This document shows positions 1 to 12,267 of a stretch of DNA of 64,000 bases, in pieces. Each line of letters begins with the position of its first letter. Within the stretch, counting starts at the first letter, position 1. The position numbers were made by a program, and so were the translations under genes. Where the stretch lies: the NCBI RefSeq assembly GCF_020497125.1, contig NC_059079.1, positions 6,975,053 to 7,039,052 on the forward strand, written 5' to 3'. Source of the DNA: Mauremys mutica (lineage: Eukaryota; Chordata; Testudines; Geoemydidae). The notes beneath the pieces are model-generated. The model was not told the origin of the DNA, did no database searches, and saw nothing but the letters and a program-made list of their open reading frames with translations.

Positions 1-170
1 TTTCACCACACCCCTGCGAGAGAGGTGTTATTCATTCTGTTTCACTGGGGGCGGGCGTGTGCCTGCGTGAAACTAAAGCACAGGGAAGTGACTTACCTAA
101 TGTAACCAAGTGAAAAAGTCAATAATAGAACCCCGGAGTCCTGACTCTAGTCACGTGGCCACATCTATGT
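1..170 (-). mobile_element. MIR-type SINE fragment, cut by window start
   Basis: Read on the minus strand, this has the order of a MIR-type SINE: a 'ggactccgggg' part near 135-150, then the conserved 'aagtcacttccctgtg'-like core near 75-100. The elements at 11740 and 15740 show the same minus-strand order. It is degenerate, and its 3' part lies outside the window. The call rests on family resemblance only. Confidence 0.55.
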
Positions 171-395
171 GTGTGATCTTCAAAAATGTGAGCTTCAGTG
201 CTCCACTGGCTACAAGGCATTGTCTGTCAAAACAATATACTTGAAATGGACTCAATGGAACGACGTCTGTTTATACCAGATGAGGGTCTGGCCTAATAAC
301 TACATGACTGACGATTCACTGAGCATTTGAAATAAACAAAAAAACCCAAGCTTCTTCCCATTGGGTTGGGACTGAGCGTTGCTATGCATGCTGTT
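171..395. other. No recognised feature before the LTR
   Basis: Ordinary AT-balanced sequence. The short ORFs across 300-656 run into the LTR and show no protein-family features. Confidence 0.5.
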
Positions 396-400
396 GGGAC

Positions 401-1157
401 TGTCACAGTTCAGGGCAACTCCACCTTCTTTCCCCTCTCTGGTCCACCCAAGGCTCTGACACTTAGGCCTCTTGGCTCCCCAGCCATCACCTCTCTTGGG
501 CGGAGACATACATCTCACTCCCTCTTGACTGGGGTATTTTCAGGCCCAGTCCCCTGCCTACACTCTGAATTACCCCAGCAAGTCAGACTGCCTAAACAGG
601 CCTGCTTTGCTTTTCTCCTCAGAGGCTATTATCAGCATAATTGCCCACGGTTTTAAGTTGCCACACATCTCTGTTTAAGCAAGCACATTTATTTGTAAGG
701 TAAAAGCATTACAGAGAAAACATATTAAAAACAATAAAAGAGCCTACCCATTTGCCAATAAGTTTACCATAGACCATCCCCTTAACTCCACAAGAACTCT
801 GGTCATTGTCAGTCCTTCCAACCTTTCCCTAAGGACTGAGGTGCCCCTTGGACAGTAGGTCCTGTCTGTTGACTGGACCAGAAAGAAGGTCTTGCGTCAG
901 GTTAAACTCAGACTAATTATCCAAAAGTCGTTTCTGTGTCTGTTGGCCTCTGGATAATCCAGTCTGAACTAGAATAGGCAAGCCTCCCTAGAGTGAATTT
1001 GCCTAATCACCACCCCGTTGTTCTTAGTTCCTGGAGGGGCTGTGGTTACCATCCCACTTGGAATTACATACAGTCCCTGGCTAGTCTACAATGATACATA
1101 AACTTAATACAATCAGATCTTCCAAAGATATTGCAGGAAATTGCCCGATATGTCACA
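401..1157 (-). mobile_element. Solo LTR of an endogenous retrovirus-like element
   Basis: On the minus strand the unit starts TGTGACA at 1157 and ends ...TGACA at 401. Five-base flanks match at 4 of 5 positions (gggac at 396-400, aggac at 1158-1162), as expected of an integration duplication. A poly(A) signal AATAAA lies on the minus strand at 688-693. The element at 52498-53523 has the same landmarks in the same order: the start followed by 'gcaatttcctgcaatat', the poly(A) region, and 'gcccaagagaggtgat'. They are two copies of one LTR family. No gag, pol or env sequence lies beside it, so it is a solo LTR left by recombination. Confidence 0.75.
688..693 (-). terminator. Poly(A) signal of the solo LTR
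   Basis: AATAAA on the minus strand. It is followed by a TG-rich stretch and sits at the same relative place as the signal in the sister LTR at 53086. It would mark the R/U5 side of the LTR. Confidence 0.5.
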
Positions 1158-1334
1158 AGGACCAAATTCTGGTCCCAGTGAAATCCAAAGTAAAAAGTCC
1201 CACCTATGACCACGTTTTTGCTCTTAGACTACAAGCCCCATGTCAGACAGAGTCTGCTTCTATGTAACGAACAGTATCAAACTCACTATCACCATTCAGT
1301 AATAAATAAGCAATTATGTTCCAACTGCTTTGGA

Positions 1335-2180
1335 AGATAGGGTCATAATTCCAAATGATCTGGACAAATTGGAGAAATGGTCTGAGGTAAACAGGATGAA
1401 ACGTAATAAAGACAAATGCAAAGTGCTCTACTTAGGAAGGAACAATCAGTTTCACACATACAGAATGGGAAGAGACTGTCTAGGAAGGAGTACATCAGAA
1501 ATGGATTTAGGGATTATAGTAGACCACAAGCTAAATATAAGTCAACAGTGTGATGCTGTTGCAAAAAAAGCAAACATGATTCTGGGATGCATTAACAGGT
1601 GTGTTGTGAGCAAGACACGAGAAGTCATTCTTTCGCTCTACTCTGTGCTGGTTAGGCCTCAGCTGGAATATTGTGTCCAGTTCTGGGCACTGCATTTCAA
1701 GAAAGATGTGGAGAAACTGGAGAGGGTCCAGAGAAGAGCAACAAAAATGATTAGAGGTCTAGAGAACATGACCTATGAAGGAAGACTGAAAGAATTGGGT
1801 TTGTTTAGTTTGGAAAAAAGAAGACAGAGGGGACATGATAGCGGTTTTCAGTTATCTAAAAGGGTGTCATAAGGAGGAGGGAGAAAACTTGTTCATCTTA
1901 GCCTCTAAGGATAGAACAAGAAGCAATAGACTTAAACTGCCGCAAGGGAAGTTTAGGTTGGACATTAGGAAAAAGTTCCTAACTTTCAGGGTGGTTAAAC
2001 ACTGGAATAAATTGCCTAGGGAGGTTGTGGAATCTCCATCTCTGGTAATATTTAAGAGCAGGTTAGATAAATGTCTATCAGGGATGGTCTAGATAGTATT
2101 TGGTCCTGCCATGAGGGCAGGGGACTGGACTCGATGACCTCTCAAGGTCCCTTCCAGTCATAGAATCTATGAATCTATGT
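1335..2180 (+). mobile_element. CR1 LINE, 5'-truncated, with 3' end
   Basis: The translation matches the C-terminal part of the CR1 reverse transcriptase protein: 'LEYCVQFWALHFKKD', then 'LERVQRRATKMIRGL', then 'LFSLEKRR', then 'HWNKLPREVV'. The frame breaks near 1830 by a one-base shift, so the relic needs two frames (1330-1872 and 1835-2092). After the stop at 2092 comes the CR1 3' UTR ('ggactggactcgatgacctc', then 'cttccagtcatagaat'). It ends in tandem 'gaatctat' units typical of CR1 3' termini. It is an inactive, 5'-truncated copy. No endonuclease domain or catalytic YADD region is present. Confidence 0.9.
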
Positions 2181-2814
2181 GCACTAGTGTGACAGCGTTA
2201 GTCAAGTATAACAAATCATGGAGCACCTCTAATAGATTATCCTCATAGACGCAGTGCATTCTCCTGGCAAACAAGGTGAAAAATGATAGAAATGCCCGTG
2301 ACAATGTATGGAACGCCAAAGCTGCCTAACTTACTTAGGTACTTTTGAAAATCTTAATAGGCACAAATCTGCATCTTTAGGTGCCTATATACCTTGAAAA
2401 CCTGGCCTAAAATGACTTTTTAGCAGACCAGAGGCAGATCCTGGAACAGAACTGGGTGTCTTGAGTCCCAGACCAGTTCTTTATCACTGCCTGACCATGG
2501 CACCTTTTCAGCAAACAGAGGGGCATGAAAAGATCTCACTCCAAATTGAGCAAATGTACCTCCCTACCTCGGTTACCTCTGCAGTTTCAGATGGCGATGG
2601 TACTGTTATCACTTCCTGCCCGAGATTTCCATCCAGCAAGTTTTCCTGTCACAGGGCTCCCTTTGAGAGCCATGGGAATTCCATGCATGGAAGGGTTGTG
2701 GGAAGGGGTCCCCAATGTTTCTATGCAGGGTTGCCCTGTTAAACAGCTACCATGTTTCCCCTCAAAGATGGCTGACGTTCAATAGCGGGTGAGTGATTCT
2801 TTTAGACACAGTTT
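2181..2814. other. No gene; weak hairpin-like repeat at 2333-2408
   Basis: Unique-looking DNA. Around 2333-2408 'taggcac' and 'gtgccta' face each other in sequence rich in 'ttttgaaaatc', like the small foldback family at 37995 and 48484. The two overlapping ORFs at 2461-2785 show no family features. Confidence 0.4.
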
Positions 2815-2880
2815 ACAAAATACTTTGGGCCCCGCCTGGATGGGGCTATGTAAATACATGATGATTATTGTTAATCAACC
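2815..2880 (+). mobile_element. MIR/L2-type 3' tail fragment
   Basis: 'acaaaatactttgggcc', then 'ctggatggggctatgtaaat', then 'gattattgtt' follows the terminal consensus shared by MIR and L2 elements (a 'gctatataaat' box followed by an ATT-rich tail). Only the tail remains. Confidence 0.5.
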
Positions 2881-3429
2881 TAAACAATAACATGTACAAG
2901 CCCAGCGTTTGGTTTTCTTTATAATATCTGGCGAAAAGAAGTCATACAGATGACATGTCAACAGAGACTGAACCTTAAAAAATAGAGTTTGCCATAAAAG
3001 ACCAAAGAGCTGGTAAATTCAAAAGTCTCCATAAAATAATGCCGGGTTCAAATTTGTGATTCGGGGTTAGTCTTTTTTTTTTTATTGAAATGATTTTCAG
3101 CATGTGCTTCCTATTTAATTTTCAAAACAAATTTAACCATTATTGAGCTTTTGTTTTGTTTTTTATCCACAGATGTGGGAAGAGTCAATCAGATTATTTT
3201 CCTGGTGGCTTTTTCAGATCTAAGATCAGTAATAATGTCCTCTTTTTCTTTAAAAAAAGGCTGTTTCTCTGGGATCTAATCAGACCGTTATGCATGTCAC
3301 TAAAGATTAGTAAATAAGATTCACAGGTCCCTAGAACCAGCCACATGCAGTATGATGACTGTTAGGCTTGTTAGAAGTTTTATAACTTCGTGGGGAGAAT
3401 ATATTGGGTACTAAAGGGCTGTTTAATCT
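2881..3429. other. No recognised feature
   Basis: AT-rich sequence with short poly-T and poly-A runs. No gene or family could be recognised. Confidence 0.5.
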
Positions 3430-3735
3430 AGCAGAAAAAGGCATAATGCGAAGCAATGACTGGAAGTTAAAGCCAGACAAATTCAAATCAGAAATAAGGC
3501 ACAATTTCTTTAACAGAGAATGTGATTAGCCATTGGAACAAAGTACTGAGGGAAGTGATGGATTCTCCGTCTCTTGAAGTCAAGACTTGGATGCCTTTCT
3601 GGGATATAGGCTTTCATCAAACACAAGTTATTGGGCTCAATGGAGGAGTAGCTGGGTGAAGATGCTGGCCTGTGTTATACAGGAGGTCAGACCATCTAAT
3701 ATTCCCTTTTGGTCTTAAAATCTATGAATCTATAA
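3430..3735 (+). mobile_element. CR1 LINE 3' end
   Basis: 'gcaatgactggaagttaaag' and the following bases match the last coding stretch of CR1 (CR1 normally encodes a 'W..LP..V' motif here; it is degenerate). The 3' UTR follows: 'gctggcctgtgttatacagg', then 'aggtcagaccatctaatat', ending 'aaatctatgaatctat'. This 3' UTR type recurs at 27225 and 57800. Confidence 0.85.
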
Positions 3736-6095
3736 CTCACAAAGACACACAAATGTGTTTAACCTACAGAATGTGTATTAGTCTTTGAAAGATTTTGTTC
3801 TGGAAAAAATAGAATAGGTCAAAATGTAAGGCGATTTTTTTTTATTTTGCTTGGTGGGGAGCAGTAGGCCACCCTTTTGGAGATCAAAGATCTACCCCAC
3901 TGTTTTCCATACTTTACATGTCTTCTCTCGAAACACTGTGTTGCAGTCTCCATACTGTCAGCCCAAAAGTCCAGTCCTGCAAGGTGCTGAGCACTCTAAA
4001 CACGTCCGTAATTGTACGTACACGAGTAGGTCACTGGAAGCCAATATTAACACACTTAAAATTAAGCACTTAGGTGCTTTGCTGCATCAGGGCCAGTACA
4101 CAGCTCCCTTTGCAGGGTTCAGTTAATAGAAAATCATTTGTATCTCCTTAAGGATATCAGTGATGGTCCTTTTTGGTCTGGAGAGGCAACTATTCATTAG
4201 TGATGACATTATGACCTCGCTCTGTGTGTCTGAATGAGGAAGCAATGTTGTCCTCTTGTTGGTGGCCTACAGAGAAGATAAAGGGCTTACTACTGACATT
4301 GACTAGAAGAGATGTCTATTGGTCTCTATTCATGCCTAGGGTCTTTGGAGACCAGATCCATGGACAGTTTCCATATCTCAGTCAACTTTGCTTTGTGCTT
4401 TCATTCCTAAGGAGCAATGCTGTGTCGCAGGGCAGAGCGAATGATACAAGAGCAATGGATGCAGCAGCACTATTGTCCTAAGTTCTGAACAGCTACATCT
4501 TGAAAATCTTAGCCGAGGGTAAGAGCGCTCTTTGGACAAGACTCTACTGGAAACCATCGGAAAAGAATCATGGAGCTCTGATCCAGCCTTGATCAAACAC
4601 TATGTGAGAAATTGTCAACGCACAATTTCTGCCCTTGATGCAGGAACCTCTGAATATGTGACACACATGCCGAAGCAGAGGGCAGTACAACACCACTGAG
4701 AGCCATCTATTTATTCCACCAGTCCTGCACTTCGTTATCGGCCGCAGTCATTGCCGTTTATCTCTGGGAGGGAGAGAGGGGGCTCTTCAAGAGAAGACAG
4801 CTTTGAAAGAACAGGAGGCTGCGGACAAGTGTTTCAGCACTCCGGGACACTTGGTCGGCATGTGTCTGACAGGATGTAATGAGGCGGTGGCTGCGTACTG
4901 CCATTAAAATTCCATGCTCATCAAAGTGCTATCAGATAGAAACCAAACAACTAAGCCTCGTTTGCTAGTATCCAGTGTGTGATGGGAAATTAGGCCAACA
5001 TTAGCAGCTCCTGCCAAATCTTCCGCTAGAAGCTATAGTAACACTTGTGAACTTTCACCAACTTTCCAACAGTTGAGCTCACAGTTGGGGCAGGACTGCT
5101 AGAGCCTAGTTTTTACAGCAAATCAATAGGGACCTGGCTCTTCGAGGTGGGTTAACCAGTGTTTTGTAAGATGGGGGGCAGCAGACTCGTCCAGAGGGTG
5201 GGGGAAAGCTGCTGATTCTGCAGTGAGTGGCAGTTCACTGTAACCCACCTTCCCTCTCTGCTTGCGCAGAGCTTGCTAACACAGCTAGGCCATAGGAACC
5301 GCAGGTGTATTCAGGGCTGCAGCCTCAGGAAGCAACTTGGTGTCCTGAGCTTAGGTCAGCGGTTACAGCAAGGGTCTGGTGCCACCTCTGGCTGTGCGGG
5401 GCTGGGAGGCAAAGGGAACAACAAGAGGAGGGGAACAAAAGTCGGGCGGCGGGGGGCGGGGGCGAACAGAAAGCAGAAGGAAGCTAGAAGAAAAAGATGA
5501 ATGGAGAGAAAAAATAGAGACATGCCAGCTGCTCTGGGATGCGGTCTCTGGGCTGCAGGGACAGGCTGGGGCTGTCCTTTCACCAGTGTAACACTAGGGC
5601 TTCCCAATCAAAAAGGCTTAGAGCCACACGTTAAAGAATTTGGATAAAATAAGAACTGACCAAGAGCTTTGCCCCCAAATGACCCAAGGAAAAAACAAAC
5701 ATCCTTCCTTGTTACTCCTTTTCCTCTAGTTTGTGCTGCTTTTGCACTGCCAGGTTCCAGCCAGGGCCAGGCATGTGAAAACACCGCCAGAAAGGGCCTT
5801 GGGGAACTCCTGCCCCAAGCATAAGTTGGAAGTAGTGAAAGGTTTCCAGACCCAAGCGGTTTGGATAAACATTTGGAGCCCTCTTCTTCTGTTGTGGAAA
5901 CCTTAAAGGTGGCGCAAGAGTCTTCTCCTTTGCAAATCCTACCACCTTTCCTTTCTGCCTTGTTTTTAACCTCTTCATTTCCTTCTCCTTCCGCTTTTCA
6001 GCTTGAGCTTTATACTGCAGCATATCAAGGGTTTGGGGGAATAATGTTTGTATGAAAGCTCCTCTACAAGATAAAGTATTGTGCTAAATTTAAGA
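3736..6095. other. Mostly unique DNA; no gene recognised
   Basis: Read on both strands for exons without success. A short piece at 4045-4095 ('aattaagcacttaggtgct', then 'ttgctgcatcagggcc') belongs to the foldback family also seen at 18371 and 32978. A purine-rich strand at 5420-5520 (GA-rich, with a G cluster at 5440-5462) accounts for the Arg/Lys-rich ORFs there. Confidence 0.5.
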
Positions 6096-6097
6096 TA

Positions 6098-6875
6098 ACA
6101 AACGTCCACGCAGTGTGCAGCAGCAGTCAAAAAAGTAAACAGGATGTTAGGAATCATTCAAAAAGGGGATAGAGAAGAAGACGGAGAATATCTTATTGCC
6201 CTTATATAAATCCATGCTATGCCCACATCTTGAATACTGCGTACAGATGTGGTTTCCTCATCTCAAAAAAGATATACTGGCATTAAAAAAGGTTCAAAGA
6301 AGGGCAACTAAAGTGATTAGGGGTTTGGAATGGGTCCCATATGAGGAGAGATTAAAGAGGCTAGGACTTTTCAGCTTGGAAAAGAGGAGACTAAGGGGGG
6401 ATATGATGGAGGTGTATAAAATCATGAGTGGTGTGGAGAAAGTGAATAAGGAAAAGTTATTTACTTGTTCCCATAATATAAGAACTAGGGGTCACCAAAT
6501 GAAATTAATGGGCAGTAGGTTTAAAACAAATAAAAGAAAGTTCTTCTTCACACAGCGCACAGTCAACCTGTGGAACTCCCTGCCTGAGGAGGTTGTGAAG
6601 GCCAAGACTATTAAAGGGTTTAAAAGAGAACTGCATAAATTCATGGAGGTTAAGTCCATAAATGGCTATTAGCCAGGATGGGTAAGGAAGGGTGTCCCTA
6701 GCTTCTGTTTGTCAGAGGATGGAGATGGATGGCAGGAGAGAGATCACTTGATCATTACCTGTTCGGTTCACTCCCTCTGGGACACCTGGCATTGGCCACT
6801 GTCGGTAGACAGGATATTGGGCTGGATGGACCTTTGTTCTGACACAGTATGGCCGTTCTTATGTACTCCCAGAAG
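6098..6875 (+). mobile_element. CR1-clade LINE, 5'-truncated, second 3'-end type
   Basis: The open stretch at 6196-6672 encodes the end of a CR1-clade reverse transcriptase protein: '[15 protein letters not shown]', '[15 protein letters not shown]', '[18 protein letters not shown]', '[15 protein letters not shown]', then a stop at 6672. Upstream, 6098-6190 reads on in another frame ('[12 protein letters not shown]'), so one frameshift is present. The 3' UTR differs from the 1335-2180 copy. It ends 'gggctggatggacctttgtt', then 'tatggccgttcttatgt', which marks a different CR1 subfamily. This is the best-preserved LINE coding piece in the window. Confidence 0.9.
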
Positions 6876-7189
6876 AAGCATTATTCAGACAGCATTTCTT
6901 TAGGATCAGAAGTAATGACAATGATAATTATTAACAACACAGGAGATTGCCCATGTCTGACAAAAACTATTGCTATGTGAACCTCTAGGAGTTCAGGCTT
7001 GATCCTCTTCACACATGTGGCTGTGCCATCTGATGTGTGAATCCCTAGTGGCTGAGACTTGAGTCTCCTTTCACTTGTGGCTGTGTAAGCAGGAGTAATT
7101 CCAATGAAGTGATGCTGGTGTGCAGCTGGTGGAAGTGAGAGACCAATCAGATGTCAACATTTCAGATGCTTACCTCAGTCCCTTATAGT
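6876..7189. repeat. Diverged near-tandem pair of ~60-bp units
   Basis: 'ttcaggcttgatcctcttca' followed by 'catgtggctgtg' (about 6991-7025) recurs about 62 bases later as 'ctgagacttgagtctccttt' and 'cttgtggctgtg' (about 7052-7087). It looks like an old local duplication. No coding meaning is apparent. Confidence 0.45.
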
Positions 7190-7392
7190 TCAGTGGCTGG
7201 GGAAAAGGACTGGGAGTGAGGAGACCTGGGTCTATGATTGACTCTGCCACTGATTTACAGTGACCTTGGCCAAGTCATTTTGCTTCCGTTTCCACTTTTT
7301 CTAATGAGACTGTTAACTTTTTAGGGCAGGGATTATCTATATGTGTACAGTCCCTAGCACAATCTGATCTTCAGTGGGATCTTAATAACACT
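7190..7392 (+). mobile_element. MIR-type SINE
   Basis: The parts follow MIR order: 'gtgaggagacctgggtc', 'gactctgccactgattta', 'gaccttggccaagtcatttt'. The tail 'agggcagggattatct', then 'gtacagtccctagcacaat' is shared with 14575-14740 and 20885-20965. It is degenerate and inactive. Confidence 0.75.
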
Positions 7393-9555
7393 ATTCTAGC
7401 ACAAACATTTTGCAGGGTCTCTCAGATTTGGACTATCCAGCTGCCAAGGTTATATGGAAAATTCCTTCGGAACAGACTTTCTTGATGTATTTTTTTACTT
7501 CTGTGGCCACATTCAGTTCTGGAGCAAATCACGGAAGAAAGCAGAGTTGCACTCACTCCAACGAGGGTGGAATTATGCCCTTTGTTTCAGGTAATTCCCA
7601 AAGTGCATAAATGGCCCATCCTCCAAGCCAGAGAAGGGGTTCGATTTTGTCTTTATTGGTTTTTTGGGTGAAAGTTTGAGAGCGGGAGGGCTCTTATTTC
7701 TTGCTAACATGTATTTCCACCCCTAACTAATACCATACAGGTTCCTATTTAACCTCAAGTGCCAAAATACGTCAGGAAAATCCTTCAATTAGTCTGCATA
7801 CAAATACTGTGCCCACTGTACCATGAATGGGTCAGAGGCAGAATTGGTACCTATGTTATTTTTCAGACAACTGCAGAATAGTGAACACACTGTAAAAACT
7901 AATAACCTTTGAAGCGCACCCTCTGAGTGATTACCCCATTCCCATCTAATGACTTAAAGATGTTCTATTCCTCTTGGATTTGGCAACAACAAAGATTTCA
8001 ACCTTATTAAAAGCAGCCTGTCAGGAAACGACATGTCATCCCTAGGAAAAAAAAACCTAAGAAAGAAATGAAATGAAATTCTTTAAAATCCCTGTGAACA
8101 ATAAGTCAAGATATCGTAGCTGAAAAATACCATGATTTGTTGGCTAGTGTTTGGGTGGTCCAGATACAGGAGATGACAACTTTAGTTCTCCCTTTGCCCT
8201 CCTTAGAAATGCTTGGATGGTCCTCTAAGACCCTCAGAAGATCCCTTGTGATTTCATATTAGGACTCTGCCAGATCCTCAAAAGTAATTCGGCTCCTAAT
8301 TTCCACTGAAATCAGTGAGGAGCAGGGCCTTCATGGCCACAGAACCTAGAAAATCCATCCCAGTTTTTACAGGAAACCCAGTTCTTGCTGAGATCGAATA
8401 CTTTGGAACTGTTTGTTTGACCAGTTCTATGGAGACAGCCAAGCCAAAATGTGTTCAGTAAAGTTGCTGGGTTGGTAATATTGGCTCATAAAGGTCCATA
8501 TGATCATTCTGTGCACACACGTGGATGTGCAAAAATGCATCTCTCAATTCTGCATGCAGTTTATGCAGCTGCATACACAACCATGGTAACTGTGCATGCA
8601 AATGACCACATGCTTGTCTAACTGGTCAACCCTGCACACACTTCCTGTGATAATCAGCACAATCGTGGTAAGTGAGTACACAAGCTATGCAGGCAAAGAT
8701 GCCCAGAGAATTAGGAAAAATCTGGCCCATATCGTGCTCATTCAAGGCTCCCAGCAATTGGCTGGTCTGCAGCATGTGCCCAGTATAAGAAACGGGTTTT
8801 CATGTGATGAAGCTTTAAATCAGGTTGTGTCAAACCCTCCTCCCCAAATGTTGTGTTGTTTGAAATCTGAATCCATTTCTTTTATCCACTTTCTACAAAT
8901 GGTCCGAGCCAGAACGCCCACATCCGAACACCCCAATCTTGTGGTGGTCCATGGTGTGATCCAGCTTTGTGTGTCTTGGGCTCAACCTACAGTTAAATCA
9001 GAAACAGAATAGATAGCCCTACTCTCTCCTATGCTTATTCACGTGTTTGTTTGGGATATTATATTATATTATCAATATTATTTGCAGATGCATAGGCTTA
9101 ACCATGCATATTTAGATACGCATGAGGAATACACATATATATTTGACTCTATTGTTAAACCCTTTAAGATATTTATTTTCTTTTTTCCCTCCTCTCTGCA
9201 CCTTATTCCATCTCTGTACAGTTGTTTTTTTCTCTGCCTGGTCTTATCCCCAAATTGCTTTCTGTTATTCATTGGACTCTGTCCTCTGTCTCTATTCCCC
9301 ACGCCGCCCAACAGTCTCTCAAACAGAACATTAGGCTAATAACTTCAAGTTCAGGTCAGATCCTTGAACCTACTATGTCTGAGCAATGCTGAATTTAGGT
9401 AAATTATAAGCTTGGAAAAAAGTGAAAGCTGTTTTGACTTTCCCTGAACTTGAGGATCTGAGGTTTGGGGGGAAAAGTTTCAGGTTGTCTATTTGCCAGT
9501 TTAAAATGTGAAGGTCATTACGCCTTTGGTTGCTCACAAAACACATGCTACTTAT
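7393..9555. other. No recognised feature
   Basis: No element boundary, exon or RNA gene could be supported. Positions 8510-8620 are rich in TGCA/TGCAT steps (alternating purine-pyrimidine). The 138-aa ORF at 8596-9012 has no recognisable family features and no splice-site support. Confidence 0.5.
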
Positions 9556-9745
9556 AGACTCATAGACTTTAAGGTCAGAAGGGACCATTATGATCATCTA
9601 GTCTGACCTCCTGCACAACGCAGGCCACAGAATCTCACCCACCCACTCCAGTAACAACCCCCTAACCTACGTCTGAGTTACTGAAGTCCTCAAATTGTGG
9701 TTTAAAGACCTCAAGGTGCAGAGAATCCTCCAGCAAGTTCCTATG
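9556..9745 (-). mobile_element. CR1 3' end, minus orientation
   Basis: Starts 'agactcatagactttaaggt' and continues 'cagaagggaccattatgatc', 'tctagtctgacctcctgcac', 'aggccacagaatctcaccca'. This is a CR1 3' UTR read from its end. The same unit, interrupted by a hAT, lies at 38716-39830. Confidence 0.85.
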
Positions 9746-11739
9746 TCTTACAAAGCAACTATAGTAGAACCAGTTCCCATCTCAAAACATTTCCAGAGCA
9801 AAGTAAAATATCCTTGGAAGTCCTGGACATGGCAGGACTTACTTGTACAAAGATCTTTGACAGGCAGCAATGCTTAAAATCCCGCTAGCTAATCAGGGTT
9901 TCCCTGTGATACATATTAATTAGGACCCTATCTGGAAATGACTTAAGTGTCTCCCTGGAACCATATCTAAGCTTTTTGTGAACCCGTCCAGACAGTTTGC
10001 ACAAGTTTGCAATGCTTCCTGGTGGCAGCACTGTACTTGGCCCCATAGTTACTGAGCTGCTTCCAGTGAAACAGTCTTTGCTCCCAGTTTTCTCAAATTG
10101 CTCATTTCATGGGTGAACATCATGGGCATAATTCTCTGTGGTTCTTGTTCTGCCCTTGGCCACCCGGGTCAGTGAAAATGTTCCCAAGTGCGTAACCCAC
10201 AGAGAGATCTCTAATGTTTGGAGAAGGGGGAATTCTATGGCGGAGGTGACAAAACCCTTTTTTAACATGGGGGCTTGGAGTTTGGGATGCTTGAATTCCA
10301 AGCTGATTCTGGTCCTATTATCCATTTTGTATTTAATTGATAGATATTGGGTTGAATTCATCCCTGGTTTAACTCCATTCACCACTATTTATCTTAAGAA
10401 ATGCATCTGAAAATAATAAAGCACGTGCTCAATCTAAATGAAATGCGAACTTAAATCAAGCCTTGTAAAATTAGCATCACCATCAGGGTGAAAACACTAT
10501 TGTTTACTTGTATTTTAATAGCCTGTCAATTTTTTTTTTAAAAAAGATGCCCAGGTGAGTGTGTTTATTTGAGATGCACCTAAATCTGAGATACACTTTT
10601 ATTCAGCTTTGTAGGATCCACAGAATTTTACAGAGCTGTATAAAGTGCATCTCAGATTCAGGATATGAAAAGCCAGTTTAGTGTAAAGAGTGGATTCCCC
10701 CCCCCACCCCCCCCGCAGCTGTTTGATAGGAGACAGCAATCTGATTTTCTTTTCTTTTCGATGAAATAGACGCTATGCCATGCATCCTCATAGTTAAAGA
10801 CTTCAAGGACCCAGCCGTGGGAACATCTGGCAAGTGAAAGCTCTGACTATGGAAAACATAAATGTAGAGGCTCATATTTATAAATTGGAAGGGCCATCAG
10901 GACATCTGCTAACAAGCTTTCCTCCAGAGTCTGTTTGCTGCACATGGTTGTTCACAGGCAACAATAAACATGAGCATGGATCATGTGCACGGCCTGCCGT
11001 TCCTTTGAGTAGCTGAAGGAACATATGCTCTGGTTAAACATAAATGGTCTGTTCTCACAACATAGAATCACAAGTGTTCGGAAACCTCACAGAAAAGTTC
11101 TTGTATACCAGACCTCATAGGGATCTGTTCCTGGAATAGGCTAAAAATAGCCTGCAAAAAATCCTTGCATTTACACAGAGAGAGTCAAGCCCACTTAGTA
11201 GCAACCTGTTCAATGGAAAATCCCATATTTTTCTCCAGACTTTTTTTGTGCAAGGGTCCAATCCTGAGCCCAAAACTCCCATGACCTCCAGTGGAGTTTG
11301 GGGTATGAATCCCGTGTCTGGAACACATCCTAATTTAGCAGAATTGTGACCAACAGATCAAACATTAAAAAGTATGTACGTAAAAATCAAATTTCTTTTC
11401 CATTTCTAGTACCTTACAAGGCTCTGAAAAAAAAGTAACACAACAGATAACAGAGGATTCTGCTAATTGGTCCTCTGTTCTAGGTGCCTGTAGGACACTG
11501 TTCACAGACATCAAGGCCCAGATCCTTAGAGTATCTCTACTCTGCAGGCAGGAGGTGTGATTGCAGCATCTGTAGACATACCTGAGCTAACTCTGAACCA
11601 CTGTGTTAGGTGCTACACGTACCCCTAGTCCCTTCCCCAAACAGTTCGCTGCCCCAAAGCCCTGATCCTTCAAAAGCTTATACAAGTGCCAGCCCTCGTG
11701 TAAGTCTTTGCAGGATCAGGGCCTGAGCAGGCAAGACAG
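9746..11739. other. No gene; poly-C tract at 10697-10714
   Basis: Unique-looking DNA. The only simple-sequence feature is a nearly pure C run at 10697-10714 broken by one A. The two antiparallel ORFs at 10107-10410 show no protein-family features. Confidence 0.5.
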
Positions 11740-11905
11740 AAAAAGGGTGGGCGAGAGAAATACAAAATACAAACAAAAGATGGGGAATGGAGGCAGAGAG
11801 AAATTAAACATTTTGCCCAAGGACACAGAATAAATCCAGCAGAGTCAGGACCTGAGCCCAGTTGGCAGTCCCATGCCTTAACCTCAAGACCATCCTGTAA
11901 GTAGA
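11740..11905 (-). mobile_element. MIR-type SINE
   Basis: On the plus strand this reads as MIR backwards: 'gaggcagagagaaattaaac', 'attttgcccaaggacacaga', 'gagtcaggacctgagccca', 'cagtcccatgccttaacc'. The central 'ttgcccaaggacaca' box is the best-conserved part of the family. Confidence 0.75.
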
Positions 11906-12099
11906 ATTCTACTATGCAGTCTGGGGGCATGCGCACCGCCTAATTTAGTGTAAGGGATATGATTGTTATAGCTTGGCAGCTACCAGTTCTTACAACCAAA
12001 TCTGAACCAAACACTTCATTTACCCCATGCCAGACAGACCTGACAAAAGACAGTTGCAGCAGGGTTATACTTCAAGCAAAGAAACTCTCAACATTATGT

Positions 12100-12263
12100 A
12101 TATGTATCATAGATTATTAGGGTTGGAAGGGACCTCAGGAGGTCATCTAGTCCAACTCCTTGCTCAAAGCAAGACCAATCCCCAAATGGCCCCCTCAAGG
12201 ATTGAGCTCACAACCCTCAGTTTAGCAGGCCAAGGCTCAAACCACTGAGCTATCCTCCCCCCC
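12100..12263 (-). mobile_element. tRNA-derived SINE with CR1-like tail (copy 1)
   Basis: On the minus strand the element begins with a tRNA-like Pol III promoter: an A-box-like 'tagctcagtggtttgag' and a degraded B-box region 'gtgagctcaatcc'. It continues into 'gttggactagatgacctcct', then 'gaggtcccttccaaccctaa' and a terminal 'aatctatgat', which is the CR1 3' end. A tRNA head fused to a CR1 tail is the structure known for turtle Pol III SINEs, which use CR1 machinery. Copy 2 lies directly behind it in the same orientation. Confidence 0.8.
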
Positions 12264-12267
12264 CAAG

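Noticed and set aside
366..656. 96-aa ORF near the window start, and a 118-aa ORF at 53141-53497
   Set aside because: Both lie in copies of the same LTR family. Their similarity comes from the LTR and not from a shared gene.
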